From Microbacteriaceae bacterium (lineage in GTDB: Bacteria > Actinomycetota > Actinomycetes > Actinomycetales > Microbacteriaceae): a stretch of 35,173 bases of DNA. Position 1 is the stretch's first letter, and every line of letters begins with the position of its first letter. The stretch is taken from the NCBI GenBank assembly GCA_009780695.1, contig WQZN01000022.1, positions 1 to 35,173 of the forward strand. The letters run 5' to 3'. A program made the translations under genes and the position numbers. The notes under the pieces are model-generated. The model saw only the letters and a list, made by a program, of their open reading frames with translations, was not told where the DNA came from and ran no database searches. This document shows, in pieces, positions 1-8,346 of the stretch.

Positions 1-12
1 ACTGTGCGACAC
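1..12 (-). CDS. Start of the next transporter gene, cut by the window edge (probably DppD/OppD-type ATPase)
   Basis: On the minus strand a GTG codon at 12-10 is preceded by AGGAGG at 22-17, a spacing of four bases. It lies in a different frame from the permease gene whose 3' end it overlaps. Only four codons are visible (GTG TCG CAC AGT), so no domain can be seen. In dipeptide/oligopeptide-type ABC operons with the order binding protein - permease B - permease C, the next gene normally encodes an ATPase; that identity is inference from gene order alone. Confidence 0.4.
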
Positions 13-940
13 GGTTCCTCCTGTTCCGACGCACCGGGCGCAGTGCCGGGTTGGAGATCTCGTCGAAGGCGTAGTTGAGCAGGGCGAAGGCGGCGCCGAG
101 CAGCGCGATGCAGAGGCCGGGCGCGACGACCCACCACTCCTGCCCCGTCTGCAGCGCCTCGGCGGACTGCGCCCAGTGCAGCATGGTGCCCCAGCTGACC
201 GTCGCCGACGAGCCGAGGCCGATGAACTGCAGGCCCGCCGCGGTGAGCACCGCGTAGAGGGCGGCACCGAGGAAGTTCGCCGCGATCAGCGAGATCATCG
301 TGGGCAGGATCTCGTAGACGACGATGTAGATCCAGCTCTCGCCGCGCACGCGCGCCGATTCGAGGAAGTCGCGGCGGCGCAGCGAGAGCGCTTGGGCGCG
401 CAGCTGCCGGGCGCCGTAGGACCAGCCGGTGACGACGAGCACTCCGATGATGACGGCGAGATTGCCGCCGCCGGCATACGCCGCGATCACGATGATCAGC
501 GGGAAGGCCGGGATGACGAGGAACACGTCGATCAGAAGCGACAGGATGTCGTCGGCGATGCCGCCGAGATAGGCCGCGGCGATGCCGATGAGCACCGAGA
601 GCACGCTCGCGAGCGCGCCGGCCACGACCGCGACGACGAGCGTCTGCCGGGTGCCCCAGACGAGCTGCGCCCAGATGTCCTGCCCGAACGACGTCGTGCC
701 GAGCAGGTGCGCCGAGCTCGGCGGCAGGCTGAGCCCGAAGGCGCGCGCGTTCGGGTCCCTGACGGGGGTGAACAGCTGCGGCCAGGCCGTCGCGACGAGG
801 AAGACGAGCAGCAGCACTGCGCCCGTCATCGCCTTGCCGTTGCCGCGCACGGCGCGCCAGATCGTGGCGCCGACGCCGCCGCTGCGTCGCTTCGCGACCG
901 CGATGCTCAGCGCGGCCTCCATGGTTGCGGGTGCGCTCAT
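1..940 (-). CDS. ABC transporter permease, DppC/OppC type (3' end at the window edge)
   Basis: This is the second membrane subunit of a dipeptide/oligosaccharide-type ABC importer. The frame is open from ATG 940 to base 1 (about 313 residues, the usual full length), so at most the last codons are missing. It has the DppC pattern: a short cytoplasmic N-terminus, a first membrane segment (AVLLLVFLVATAW), a periplasmic stretch with LGTTSFGQDIWAQL, several hydrophobic helices, and the cytoplasmic EAA loop near ESARVRGESWIYIVVYEILP, which docks the ATPase. The C-terminus reads NYAFDEISNPALRP, a family hallmark. It starts three bases after the stop of the upstream permease, so the two are probably translationally coupled. 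The substrate is unknown; family-5 systems in actinobacteria carry peptides or oligosaccharides, and the sugar genes nearby favour a glycan. Confidence 0.93.
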   Translation of the reverse strand, partial: MSAPATMEAALSIAVAKRRSGGVGATIWRAVRGNGKAMTGAVLLLVFLVATAWPQLFTPVRDPNARAFGLSLPPSSAHLLGTTSFGQDIWAQLVWGTRQTLVVAVVAGALASVLSVLIGIAAAYLGGIADDILSLLIDVFLVIPAFPLIIVIAAYAGGGNLAVIIGVLVVTGWSYGARQLRAQALSLRRRDFLESARVRGESWIYIVVYEILPTMISLIAANFLGAALYAVLTAAGLQFIGLGSSATVSWGTMLHWAQSAEALQTGQEWWVVAPGLCIALLGAAFALLNYAFDEISNPALRPVRRNRRNRVAQ

Positions 941-943
941 GGT

Positions 944-1927
944 TCAGCCCTCCGTTCGGGCGCGCGGGTCGAGCAGGACGGTCAGGAAGTCGCAGATCAG
1001 CACGGCCACGAGCACCGCGACGGTGATCATCACGAACATGGCCTGCATGAGCGGGTAGTCCTGGTTGTTCACGGCCTGCAGGAGCATGTAGCCGAGACCC
1101 GGGTAGTTGAAGGTGTACTCGACGAGGATCGAGCCGGAGACGACGAAGCCGAGCGACATCGCGAAGCCCGCGAGGTTCGGCAGCACGGCGTTGCGCGCGG
1201 CGTAGCCGTACATGATCGTCGTGTTCGAGAGGCCCTTGGCACGCGCCATGCGGATGTAGTCGTCCGCGAGCACGGTGACGACGTTGTTGCGCATGGTGAG
1301 GATCCAGCCGCCGATCGAGATGACCAGGATCGTCACCGCGGGCAGGATCGCGTGCGTCAGCACGCTGCTGATGAACTGCCCGTTGAACCCGGGGATCATC
1401 GTCACGTCGTACGCGCCGTCGTTCGGCAGCACGTTCATCCCCACCGAGAACAGCAGCACGAGCAGCAGGCCGACCCAGAAGAACGGCAGCGCCCCCGTGA
1501 TGACGAAGACCGGCGGCAGGATGCTGTCGAGCACACCCCCGCGCCGCCACCCGGCGACCAGGCCGATGAGCGTGCCGAACACGAAGGCGAGCACGGTCGT
1601 CACGCCGACGAGGCCGACCGTCCACGGCAGCGCCTGCGCGAGCACCGTCCCGACCGACTGCGGGAAGAAGGTCAGTGAGGTGCCGAAGTGCCCCGTGACC
1701 GTGTTGCCCAGGTAGTCGACGTACTGCACGAGCAGGGGCTTCTGCGTGTTGATGCCGAAGGCCACCTCGAGCGCGTGCAGCGCGGCCGGGTTGATCTTCC
1801 CGCGGAAGCGACTCATCATCGCCTCCGCGGGATTGCCCGGCATGAGCCGCGGGATGAAGAAGTTGACCGTCAGCGCGATCCACAGCGTGATGACGAACAG
1901 GACCAGCCTGCGCAGCACGTATCTCAT
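944..1927 (-). CDS. ABC transporter permease, DppB/OppB type
   Basis: This is the first membrane subunit of the same importer, 327 residues, normal for DppB. The N-terminus MRYVLRRLVLFVITLWIALTV is the typical first membrane helix, followed by the family motif FFIPRLMPGNPAEA (residues about 24-37). The C-terminal half holds the EAA loop around DDYIRMARAKGLS and the region NLAGFAMSLGFVVSGSILVEYTFNYPGLGYML, both highly characteristic. ATG 1927 is preceded by GAGGGGG at about six bases. It lies 28 bases downstream of the binding-protein stop and three bases before the DppC-like start, so all are one operon. It should form the pore with the DppC-like subunit and be energised by the ATPase that begins at the window edge. 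Confidence 0.95.
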   Translation of the reverse strand: MRYVLRRLVLFVITLWIALTVNFFIPRLMPGNPAEAMMSRFRGKINPAALHALEVAFGINTQKPLLVQYVDYLGNTVTGHFGTSLTFFPQSVGTVLAQALPWTVGLVGVTTVLAFVFGTLIGLVAGWRRGGVLDSILPPVFVITGALPFFWVGLLLVLLFSVGMNVLPNDGAYDVTMIPGFNGQFISSVLTHAILPAVTILVISIGGWILTMRNNVVTVLADDYIRMARAKGLSNTTIMYGYAARNAVLPNLAGFAMSLGFVVSGSILVEYTFNYPGLGYMLLQAVNNQDYPLMQAMFVMITVAVLVAVLICDFLTVLLDPRARTEG

Positions 1928-1955
1928 GTGAGCCCCCTCACCCCGCGGCCCGCCA

Positions 1956-3614
1956 CTACTTCTTCGGAGTCAGGTGCAGCAGCACCTGCTCGTTGTCGGG
2001 GATGTTGTACGGCGCCGCCATCGCGTAGGGGTCGGATGCCGAAGGCCAGCCGGTGAACGACTTCGTCGAGTACTGGAACCAGTTCACCGACTCCGTGATC
2101 GGCACGACCGGCACCTGGGTGAGCATGACCTGCTGCAGCTGGTCGACGATCGTGTGCTGCTCGGCGTCCGAGGCGCTCGCGTAGTCGTTCAGGAGCTTGT
2201 CGACCGCGGGCTCGGAGAAGCGCATGAAGTTCGTCGTCGCGTTCTGACCGAGCGGGGCCGTGTTGCCGCTGTAGAGCTCCTGGCGCAGCTCGTAGTACGG
2301 GGTCGGGCCACCGGTCTCGGCGATGTAGGCGAGGTCGAAGTCACCCGTGTAGATGCGGCTGTTGTAGGTATCGCCGGCGAGGTCCTGCACGGTCAGGTCG
2401 ATGTTGACCTTGGCGAGCTCCTGCTTGATCTCGGCGAGCGAGGCGTCCCAGTCGGTGTAGCCGCTGACGGTGAGCACCGTCAGCTTGAGCGGCTTGCTCG
2501 CCGAGTAGCCGGCCTGGGCGAGCAGCTGCTCCGCCTTGGCCTGGTTCGGCGTGTAGTCGTACTGCGACGTGAGGCTCTTGTCGAGCCACGAGTCGAAGGT
2601 CGGGCTCACGATGCCGGACTGGTTGGCGCCGGGCTGCTGGCCGTCCTCGCCGACCTTCGCGACCTGATTGCGGTCGATCGCGTAGGCGATCGCCTGCCGC
2701 ACCGCGACGTTCCCGGTGATCGGATGCTTGAGGTTGAAGGCGAGGCTCACGTTGGTGGTCGGCGCCAGCCAGTAGTGGTTGTTCGCCGGATCCTTCGCGA
2801 CGTAGTACTTGTCGATGCTCGGGATGAACTGGCCGCCCCACGCGGCCTTGCCGCTCGCGAGGTCTTGGTTGGCGGGGCCGTTGTCGGTGTACGCCGGGTA
2901 GTTGACCGTCTTCACGGCGGGCTTGCCGGGCTGCCAGTACGTGGGGTTCGCCGTGTACTGGATGTTCTGCGGTGTGCAGGCCGCGACCTTGTACGGCCCG
3001 CTGCCGACGGGGGTCTTGTCGGCGAAGTTCACCGGGTTGCCGACCGCGCTCGTCGACCAGATGTGCTGCGGCACGATCGGAGTCTGATCGGCGATGTAGT
3101 AGAAGTACGGCTGCGACGCCTTGTCGAACTGGAAGACGACCTGGTTGCTGCCGGACTGGGTGACGGACTGCAGGCCCGAGGTCCACACCGCGTTGAGGTC
3201 GAGGCCCTGGTACTTCTTCAAGAGGTTGAAGGTGAAGACGACGTCGGCCGCGGTGAGCGGCTTGCCGTCGCTCCACTTCACGCCGTCGCGCATCGTGAAG
3301 GTCAGCGTCTTGTAATCGCTCGACCACTGCGCACCGGTCGCGAGCATCGGCGTCTGCGCGCTGTTCTTCAGCGTGTCGACGTAGACGAGCGGCTCGTAGT
3401 TGAATCCGAAGGAGAGCTGGTTGTCGTTGGGGTTGAAGGGATTGAACCCGCAGGTCCAGGTCGTTCCGGCCACGTTGGCGATCTGCAGCGCCTGACCGGT
3501 TCCGGAGGCGGATGCCCCGCCGCCGGAACACCCCGCGACCGTGAGTGCGGTGGCGGCCGCGACCGCCACGGTGGCGCCGAGACGGCGCCACGTCGAGAAA
3601 CGTGTTGTGCTCAT
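1956..3614 (-). CDS. Family-5 extracellular solute-binding lipoprotein
   Basis: This is the substrate-binding component of the importer, 552 residues, typical of family 5 (peptide/nickel/oligosaccharide). A signal peptide (RRLGATVAVAAATALTVAGC) ends in a lipobox with Cys29, so the mature protein should be lipid-anchored outside the membrane. Family features follow: YEPLVYVD, LTFTMRDGVKWSDGKPLTAADVVFTF (residues about 112-137), VGSGPYKV, and the C-terminal segment on transient contacts around PVVPITESVNWFQYSTKSFTGWP. ATG 3614 is chosen over an in-frame start ten codons upstream because GGGGAAGGA precedes it and because it overlaps the regulator stop by four bases (ATGA). The ligand cannot be read from sequence; the regulator and the divergent sugar enzymes favour an oligosaccharide over a peptide. 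Confidence 0.94.
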   Translation of the reverse strand: MSTTRFSTWRRLGATVAVAAATALTVAGCSGGGASASGTGQALQIANVAGTTWTCGFNPFNPNDNQLSFGFNYEPLVYVDTLKNSAQTPMLATGAQWSSDYKTLTFTMRDGVKWSDGKPLTAADVVFTFNLLKKYQGLDLNAVWTSGLQSVTQSGSNQVVFQFDKASQPYFYYIADQTPIVPQHIWSTSAVGNPVNFADKTPVGSGPYKVAACTPQNIQYTANPTYWQPGKPAVKTVNYPAYTDNGPANQDLASGKAAWGGQFIPSIDKYYVAKDPANNHYWLAPTTNVSLAFNLKHPITGNVAVRQAIAYAIDRNQVAKVGEDGQQPGANQSGIVSPTFDSWLDKSLTSQYDYTPNQAKAEQLLAQAGYSASKPLKLTVLTVSGYTDWDASLAEIKQELAKVNIDLTVQDLAGDTYNSRIYTGDFDLAYIAETGGPTPYYELRQELYSGNTAPLGQNATTNFMRFSEPAVDKLLNDYASASDAEQHTIVDQLQQVMLTQVPVVPITESVNWFQYSTKSFTGWPSASDPYAMAAPYNIPDNEQVLLHLTPKK

Positions 3615-4801
3615 TGCAGTCCTTCCCCTGCTGCCGTGCGCCACCGTTGCCGCACGGGTGTCTCGAGATTGCGGGTGTTGCTGAAGACGTCGCTGCGCAA
3701 CCGCCGCAACGCCTCGTCCACCGCCCCCTGCCGGACGGAGTTGTCGGAACCCGTGCCCGTGACCACCCGCGGGCGGTGCGCGAGCAAGGCGTGCATGCGC
3801 TGCTTCACGCGCTCAGCGAGCTCGTCGCCGCCGGCGAGGCCGAGGTCGCCGCCGAGGATGACGAGCTCGGGGTCGAGCAGAGCGACCGGCGCCGCGAGCA
3901 GGTCGACGATGCGCCCGGCGAAGGCGGCGAGGAAGGCCTCGTGCGCCGCATCGCGCGGCTCCGCGCCCGCCTTGTGCAGGGTGCGCACCGCGTCGGTCGT
4001 CCGAATGCCGTGCGACCGGGCCAGGTCGAGTGCGCCCGGCAGCGCGAGCACGCTGCCGGCGAGCGGGCCGCCGGGGCCGAGCGGCACCTCGTTGAGCTCG
4101 CCGGCGCTGCCGTGGAAGCCCCGCTGCAGCTGCCCCCCGACGATCGCGGCGAGGGCGATTCCGCGACCCATCCAGAGCAGCAGGACATCCTTGCAGCCCT
4201 GCGCCTGCCCGCGGATCGACTCGTCGCTGAGCACGAGCTTCACGTCGTTCTCGACCGCGACGGGCACACCGAGCACCTGCGCGAGCCGCGCCTCGACGTC
4301 GAAGCCGTTCCACTCGGGGATGTGATCGGCGTGGTTGAGGATGCCGGTGGCGGGGTCGACCGCCCCGCTGATGCCGACCGCGACGTGTCGCACGTCCGCG
4401 CGGCGCAGGCCCGCACGCCGTGCGGCCTGGGTGAGCGCGCGCCGCACCGCGAGCGCCGGGTCCTCATCGGGGGCCGGCACGATCTGGCACTCGCCGAGCG
4501 GCTCGCCGCCCAGGTCGGCGATGACGGCGTCGATGCCGGACTCGCTCACGTCGAGCCCGGCGGCGAAGGCGGCACGCTCGTTGACCGCCCAGAGCTGCGC
4601 CTGCGGGCCGCGGCCGCCCGGGCGATGGCCCGCGCGGCGGGCGAGGCCGGACTCCTCGAGGCGGCGCAGCAGCTCGGCGGCCGCAGGGGTCGAGACGCCC
4701 GCCGCCAGCTCGACCTCATGGCGCGACAGCGGGCCCGATTCCAGCAGCGCGTACAGCGCCGCCTGATCGTTCAGCTTCCGCAGTGCGCTGGGGCTGCCCA
4801 C
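3611..4801 (-). CDS. ROK-family transcriptional regulator (no apparent kinase function)
   Basis: This 396-residue protein is laid out like NagC/XylR: an N-terminal winged helix (LNDQAALYALLESGPLSRHEVELAAGVSTPAAAELLRRLEESGL, split here only for description, residues about 9-52) and a sugar-kinase-like fold (about 70-370). The kinase phosphate loop, normally DIGGT, reads DVSESG, and the zinc motif CxCGxxGCxE is absent (HGSAGELNEV in its place), so sugar phosphorylation is unlikely. HIPEWNGFDV and VENDVKLVLSDE match the ROK sugar-binding segments. The start is GTG 4801 with AAGGAG five bases upstream. Its stop overlaps the binding-protein start (ATGA), so the regulator is first in the transporter operon, probably controls it, and senses a sugar from the same pathway. 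Confidence 0.9.
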   Translation of the reverse strand: MGSPSALRKLNDQAALYALLESGPLSRHEVELAAGVSTPAAAELLRRLEESGLARRAGHRPGGRGPQAQLWAVNERAAFAAGLDVSESGIDAVIADLGGEPLGECQIVPAPDEDPALAVRRALTQAARRAGLRRADVRHVAVGISGAVDPATGILNHADHIPEWNGFDVEARLAQVLGVPVAVENDVKLVLSDESIRGQAQGCKDVLLLWMGRGIALAAIVGGQLQRGFHGSAGELNEVPLGPGGPLAGSVLALPGALDLARSHGIRTTDAVRTLHKAGAEPRDAAHEAFLAAFAGRIVDLLAAPVALLDPELVILGGDLGLAGGDELAERVKQRMHALLAHRPRVVTGTGSDNSVRQGAVDEALRRLRSDVFSNTRNLETPVRQRWRTAAGEGLQ

Positions 4802-4934
4802 CGGTCTCCTTCACGTCGTCGTGCTCGGATGAGAAGCGACGGTAGCGCAGAGCAGGCCGCGCGATCTACGCTGAACGGGAAATCTTCTGGAAAGTTCTCA
4901 GTTCGTAATCGCCTTCGCAGACAAAGGAGTCCCG
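4802..4934. promoter_or_regulatory. Divergent promoter region between the ROK regulator operon and the isomerase operon
   Basis: This 133-base gap separates two divergent operons, so it must hold both promoters. The part at 4874-4910 is AT-rich for this genome and carries repeated GGAAA/TTCT words and a short inverted pair GAAC...GTTC, a plausible place for the ROK regulator to bind. The operator call is inference; no strong -35/-10 pair stands out. Shine-Dalgarno sequences are clear on both sides (AAGGAG before GTG 4801 on minus, AAAGGAG before ATG 4935 on plus). Confidence 0.5.
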
Positions 4935-5828
4935 ATGGCCACCGGCATCACCCTCGGCGTGAGCTCGTACAGCTTCCACCAGCGCATGCGCACGGGCGAG
5001 ATGACGCTGTTCGACGTCATCGACTGGGTGGCCTCGAGCGACGCCGAGCACCTCGAGCTCGCCGTGCTCGACGACGGCGCCGCGTCGCCGATCCCCACCC
5101 CGGCCTCCCCCGCCGACTACGTCGAGCGCGTGCGCACGACGGCCGAGGCGGCGGGCGTCCCGCTCTCCAACCTCGCCATGCACGCCGAGTTCTGGGCGCC
5201 CGGCGGCGTCGACCTCGATGCGCAGATCGCCAAGGTGAAGGACTACATCGACCTGGCCGTCCGGCTCGGCATCCCGCGACTGCGCCACGACGTGGTGGCG
5301 CACGGGGTCGTCCCCGGCGACGACACCCCCGCCTTCGAGGCGGCGTTCCCGGCGATCGTCGCCGCCTCGAAGGAGCTCGCGCAGTACGCCGCGGCCCGGG
5401 GCGTGACGACGAGCCTCGAGAACCACGGCTTCTTCGTGCAGGCGGCCGACCGCATCCGCCGCATCATCCACGCGGTCGACGAGCCCAACTTCAGGACGAC
5501 GCTGGATGTCGGCAACTTCGTCTGCGTCGACGAGGACCCGGCGGTGGTCGTCCGCGAGAACCTGCCCTACGCGATGACCGTGCACTTCAAAGACTTCTAT
5601 CTGCGTTCGAGCGACCCCGGCGAGGGCTGGTTCCGCAGCCGCGGCGGCCGGTACCTGCGCGGCGCGATCGTCGGCAACGGCGACCTCGACCTCGCCGCCG
5701 TCGCGCGGGCCGTGCGCGACTCGGGCTACTCCGGGCCGGCCGCCATCGAGTTCGAGGGCGACGAGGACTGCCTGCTCGGCATCACGCGCGGCCTCGCGAA
5801 CGCCCGCCGGCTGCTCGACGCCGCCTGA
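4935..5828 (+). CDS. Sugar phosphate isomerase/epimerase, xylose-isomerase-like TIM barrel
   Basis: This 297-residue protein belongs to the AP-endonuclease-2/xylose-isomerase-like barrel family, which includes inosose dehydratases, tagatose/psicose 3-epimerases and 3-keto-sugar enzymes. It starts MATGITLGVSSYSFHQRM, with the usual first strand (GVSSYSF). Metal-ligand candidates are the Glu of SLENHG (about residue 157), the Asp of LDVGNF (about 191), the His of VHFKDFY (about 216) and the Glu of AAIEFEGDED near the C-terminus. ATG 4935 has AAAGGAG about six bases before it. It is followed by a Gfo/Idh oxidoreductase and an MFS transporter on the same strand; the pair of isomerase and oxidoreductase is the usual toolkit for oxidising and rearranging cyclitols or keto-sugars. 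The exact substrate cannot be told. Confidence 0.9.
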   Translation: MATGITLGVSSYSFHQRMRTGEMTLFDVIDWVASSDAEHLELAVLDDGAASPIPTPASPADYVERVRTTAEAAGVPLSNLAMHAEFWAPGGVDLDAQIAKVKDYIDLAVRLGIPRLRHDVVAHGVVPGDDTPAFEAAFPAIVAASKELAQYAAARGVTTSLENHGFFVQAADRIRRIIHAVDEPNFRTTLDVGNFVCVDEDPAVVVRENLPYAMTVHFKDFYLRSSDPGEGWFRSRGGRYLRGAIVGNGDLDLAAVARAVRDSGYSGPAAIEFEGDEDCLLGITRGLANARRLLDAA

Positions 5829-5901
5829 GCCGACGCCGGCACGCGAGAGCGGCATCCGACCTCATCCATCCGTCACCTGCCTCTGATCAGAAGGACACCG
5901 C

Positions 5902-6960
5902 ATGGCACCCGTCAACATCGGCGTGATCGGCACCGGGGCGATCTCCCAGCTGCACCTCGACGCCTACGCCGGAAACCCCGAGGCGAACCTCGTCGCCGTG
6001 AGCGACATCAACCTCGACCGCGCCCGCTCGGTCGCCGAGAAATACGGCGCCCCCACGGCCTACGGCGACCCCGCCGAACTGCTCGCGGACCCCGAGGTGG
6101 ATGCCGTGAGCATCTGCACCTGGAACGACAGCCACGCGCACTGGGCCATCGCCGCCCTCGAGGCGGGCAAGCACGTGCTGGTGGAGAAGCCGATGGCGCG
6201 CACCGCCGCCGAGGCCGCCGCCATGGAGCAGGCGGTCGCCGCGAGCGGCAAGGTGCTGCAGGTGGGTTTCGTGCGGCGGCACTCGCCGAACGCGCAGGTG
6301 CTCAAGACCTTCATCGACAACGACGAGCTCGGCGAGATCTACTACGCGAAGGCGAACGTCATCCGCCGCGCGGGCAACCCGGGCGGCTGGTTCGCCGACA
6401 AGTCGATCGCCGGGGGCGGCCCGCTGATCGACATCGGCGTGCACGTCATCGACCTGTGCTGGTACCTGATGGGCTCGCCCAAGGCCGTCGCGGTGAGCGC
6501 GAACTCGTACCACCGGCTCGGCAACCGCGCCAACATCACGACGCTGCCGCGCTGGCAGGTCTCGGACTACGACCCCGCCGCGAACAGCGTCGAGGACATG
6601 GTGAACGCCCTGATCAGGTTCGAGAACGGCGCGTCCCTGGCGGTCGAGGTGAGCTACTCGCTGCATGCCGTGCGCGACTCGATCGGCGTCGCGGTCTTCG
6701 GCGAGAAGGGCGGAGCGGAACTCGAGCCCGAGCTCGAGATCGCGACCGAGAAGTTCGGCTCGATCATCAACCTGGTGCCGCAGATCACCTCGCGCACCTT
6801 CGAGCTCGAGCCGGCGTTCTCGAACGAGATCCGCAACTTCACGGATGCCGTGCAGGGGAAGGCGGAGTCCGTCGCACCCGTCGCCCACGGCGCCGAGGTC
6901 ACCCGCATCCTCGAGGCGATCTACGCCTCGGCCGAGGCCGGGCGGGAGATCGCGCTCTGA
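5902..6960 (+). CDS. Gfo/Idh/MocA-family NAD(P)-dependent oxidoreductase
   Basis: This is a 352-residue cytoplasmic dehydrogenase of the glucose-fructose oxidoreductase / inositol 2-dehydrogenase family. The Rossmann dinucleotide loop is GVIGTGAIS (residues 7-15), SDINLDRA follows the second strand, and the family motif EKPMA (about residue 95), with the conserved Lys, is present. The second domain carries GGGPLIDIGVHVIDLCWYLMG (described in parts: GGGPLID, then GVHVIDLCW, about 171-190), with the family's usual catalytic Asp and His. ATG 5902 follows AGAAGGA. It lies 73 bases after the isomerase, the same strand, probably the same transcript. A role in oxidising a sugar or cyclitol taken up by the adjacent transporters is likely; the substrate is unknown. 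Confidence 0.93.
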   Translation: MAPVNIGVIGTGAISQLHLDAYAGNPEANLVAVSDINLDRARSVAEKYGAPTAYGDPAELLADPEVDAVSICTWNDSHAHWAIAALEAGKHVLVEKPMARTAAEAAAMEQAVAASGKVLQVGFVRRHSPNAQVLKTFIDNDELGEIYYAKANVIRRAGNPGGWFADKSIAGGGPLIDIGVHVIDLCWYLMGSPKAVAVSANSYHRLGNRANITTLPRWQVSDYDPAANSVEDMVNALIRFENGASLAVEVSYSLHAVRDSIGVAVFGEKGGAELEPELEIATEKFGSIINLVPQITSRTFELEPAFSNEIRNFTDAVQGKAESVAPVAHGAEVTRILEAIYASAEAGREIAL

Positions 6961-7022
6961 CCGCCGGCGCCGGCCCGTCGACCCCGCCGACCCGGGCAGA
7001 GCTCGGTCGGTGGCGCGTCGCC

Positions 7023-8315
7023 GTGCTGGCGATCTTCGGCGTCGCGGGCGCAGGCCTCACGAGCTGGCTCGCGCGCGTGCCGAGCGCGCGGGCGAACCTG
7101 GGCGCGTCCAACCCCGAGATGGGCGTGCTCGCGCTCGGCATCGCCGTCGGCTCCATCCTCGGCTTCATGATCGGCAGCCGCGCCGGGGCGCGGTTCCCGG
7201 CGCGCACCGTCATGCTCGTCTCGCTCGTCGGCACCTCGGCGGGCGTCCTGCTCGCCGGCGCCGGCTCGGGCTTCGCGCCGAGCTTCGGGCTCGCCTTCGC
7301 CGGTGTGCTGCTGATCGGGATGGGCAACGGCAGCTGCAACGTCGTCATGAACGTCGAGGCCGCCGCCATCGAGGCGGCCTTCGGCCGGCCGCAGATGCCG
7401 TGGTTCCACGCCACGTACAGCATCGGCGGAGTCGTCGGAGCGAGCGCCGGGGCCGTCGCGGCGTCCGCCGGGGTCGGCCCCGGGGTGCAGCTGCCGATCG
7501 CCGCGCTCGTGCTGGCGGCCGTCGCGGCGATCGCGACCGGCGCGCTGCCGCGGCGGGAGGACGCCGTGGTCTCCGGCATCCGGCATCCCCGGCCTTCGGG
7601 GGCGCCGCGTCGTGCGGGCGCCGCGTCAGCCTGGCGCGAGCCGCGCACCCTCGCGATCGGCGTGGTCGTGCTCGGGATGTCGTTCGCCAACGGCTCGGCC
7701 AACGACTGGCTCGCGCTCGGCATGGTGCAGGGGCACGGCGCCTCGGTCGGCACGGCGGCCGTCGCGACGGACGTCTTCGCGATCTCGGTCGTCGTCGCGC
7801 GGCTCCTCGGGGTCGCGGTGGTGGGCCGGCTGGGGCGCGTGGCCGCGGTGCGGGGCTCGGCGGGGCTGGCGGTCGCCGGCATCCTGGTCTTCGCCTTCGC
7901 GCCCGGTGTCGCCGCCGCGTTCGTCGGCGCGGTGTGCTGGGGGCTCGGCGTCGCGCTCGGCTTCCCCGTCGCGATGTCCGCGGCGGGCGAGCGGGCCGGG
8001 GGCGCCGCGGCGCGCATCGCGGTCGTCGCGACGATCGGCTACGCCGGCTCGCTCGTGGGGCCGCCGGCGATCGGCTTCCTGTCGCAGCGCACCGGCATCC
8101 TGCACGCGCTGCTCGTCGTGCTCGCGATGGCCGTGCTCTCCGGCCTCTTCGCGGGCGCCGTGCGATCTCGGGAGTCGGATCCGCTGTCCGGGAGCCGGAT
8201 CCGGCTCTCCCGGACAGCGGATCCGACTCCCGGGCCTGACGAGTCCGGCTCGACTGTCACGACGGCGACGCGGACACCGAGGGCACTGGCGATACGTCCC
8301 GCCCGGCGCGCGTAG
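7023..8315 (+). CDS. MFS transporter, YbjJ-like (start uncertain, unusual C-terminal tail)
   Basis: This is a 12-helix-type major facilitator. The segment VVVLGMSFANGSANDWLALGMVQGHG and GALVAL-type helix GLGVALGFPVAMSAAGERAG closely resemble the E. coli YbjJ type of putative transporter, as does SWLARVP in helix 1. The start is unclear: the first conventional in-frame codon is GTG 7023, which begins just inside helix 1. Upstream the frame stays open, and a CTG at 6957 overlapping the previous stop (CTGA) has GGGAG eight bases before it and would restore RWRVA ahead of the helix. The normal family end falls near FAGAV (about 8160); the last roughly 50 residues come from a large palindrome and low-complexity sequence. 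Substrate unknown, perhaps the sugar handled by the two enzymes upstream. Confidence 0.85.
   Translation: MLAIFGVAGAGLTSWLARVPSARANLGASNPEMGVLALGIAVGSILGFMIGSRAGARFPARTVMLVSLVGTSAGVLLAGAGSGFAPSFGLAFAGVLLIGMGNGSCNVVMNVEAAAIEAAFGRPQMPWFHATYSIGGVVGASAGAVAASAGVGPGVQLPIAALVLAAVAAIATGALPRREDAVVSGIRHPRPSGAPRRAGAASAWREPRTLAIGVVVLGMSFANGSANDWLALGMVQGHGASVGTAAVATDVFAISVVVARLLGVAVVGRLGRVAAVRGSAGLAVAGILVFAFAPGVAAAFVGAVCWGLGVALGFPVAMSAAGERAGGAAARIAVVATIGYAGSLVGPPAIGFLSQRTGILHALLVVLAMAVLSGLFAGAVRSRESDPLSGSRIRLSRTADPTPGPDESGSTVTTATRTPRALAIRPARRA
8169..8232. repeat. 64-base near-perfect palindrome inside the 3' end of the MFS reading frame
   Basis: Bases 8169-8194 and 8207-8232 are perfect 26-base inverted repeats (arm begins CGGGAGTCGGATCC), around a 12-base centre (8195-8206) that is itself built on CCGGATCCGG. 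The centre could pair further, leaving almost no loop. It sits where the MFS family normally ends. It has no T-run, so it is not a classical intrinsic terminator, but a stem this long could stop or protect the transcript before ridA. A REP-like or small palindromic mobile element is the main alternative. Confidence 0.85.
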
Positions 8316-8346
8316 CGTGAACGGAGATCACGACGAAGGAGACCCC

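Noticed and set aside
176..1678. 500-codon plus-strand open frame
   Set aside because: It is antisense to the two DppB/DppC-like permeases, and its translation is rich in His, Arg, Asp and Glu without any domain, as expected for a shadow frame in high-GC DNA.
1974..4325. 783-codon plus-strand open frame
   Set aside because: It is antisense to the binding protein and ROK regulator, both well supported; composition is Val/Arg/Glu-rich with no motif.
3545..5926. 793-codon plus-strand open frame
   Set aside because: It overlaps the ROK gene in antisense and the TIM-barrel gene out of frame; it has no recognisable domain.
6665..8239. 524-codon plus-strand open frame within the oxidoreductase and MFS genes
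   Set aside because: Arg/Ser/Pro-rich shadow frame; the other frame encodes clear MFS helices.
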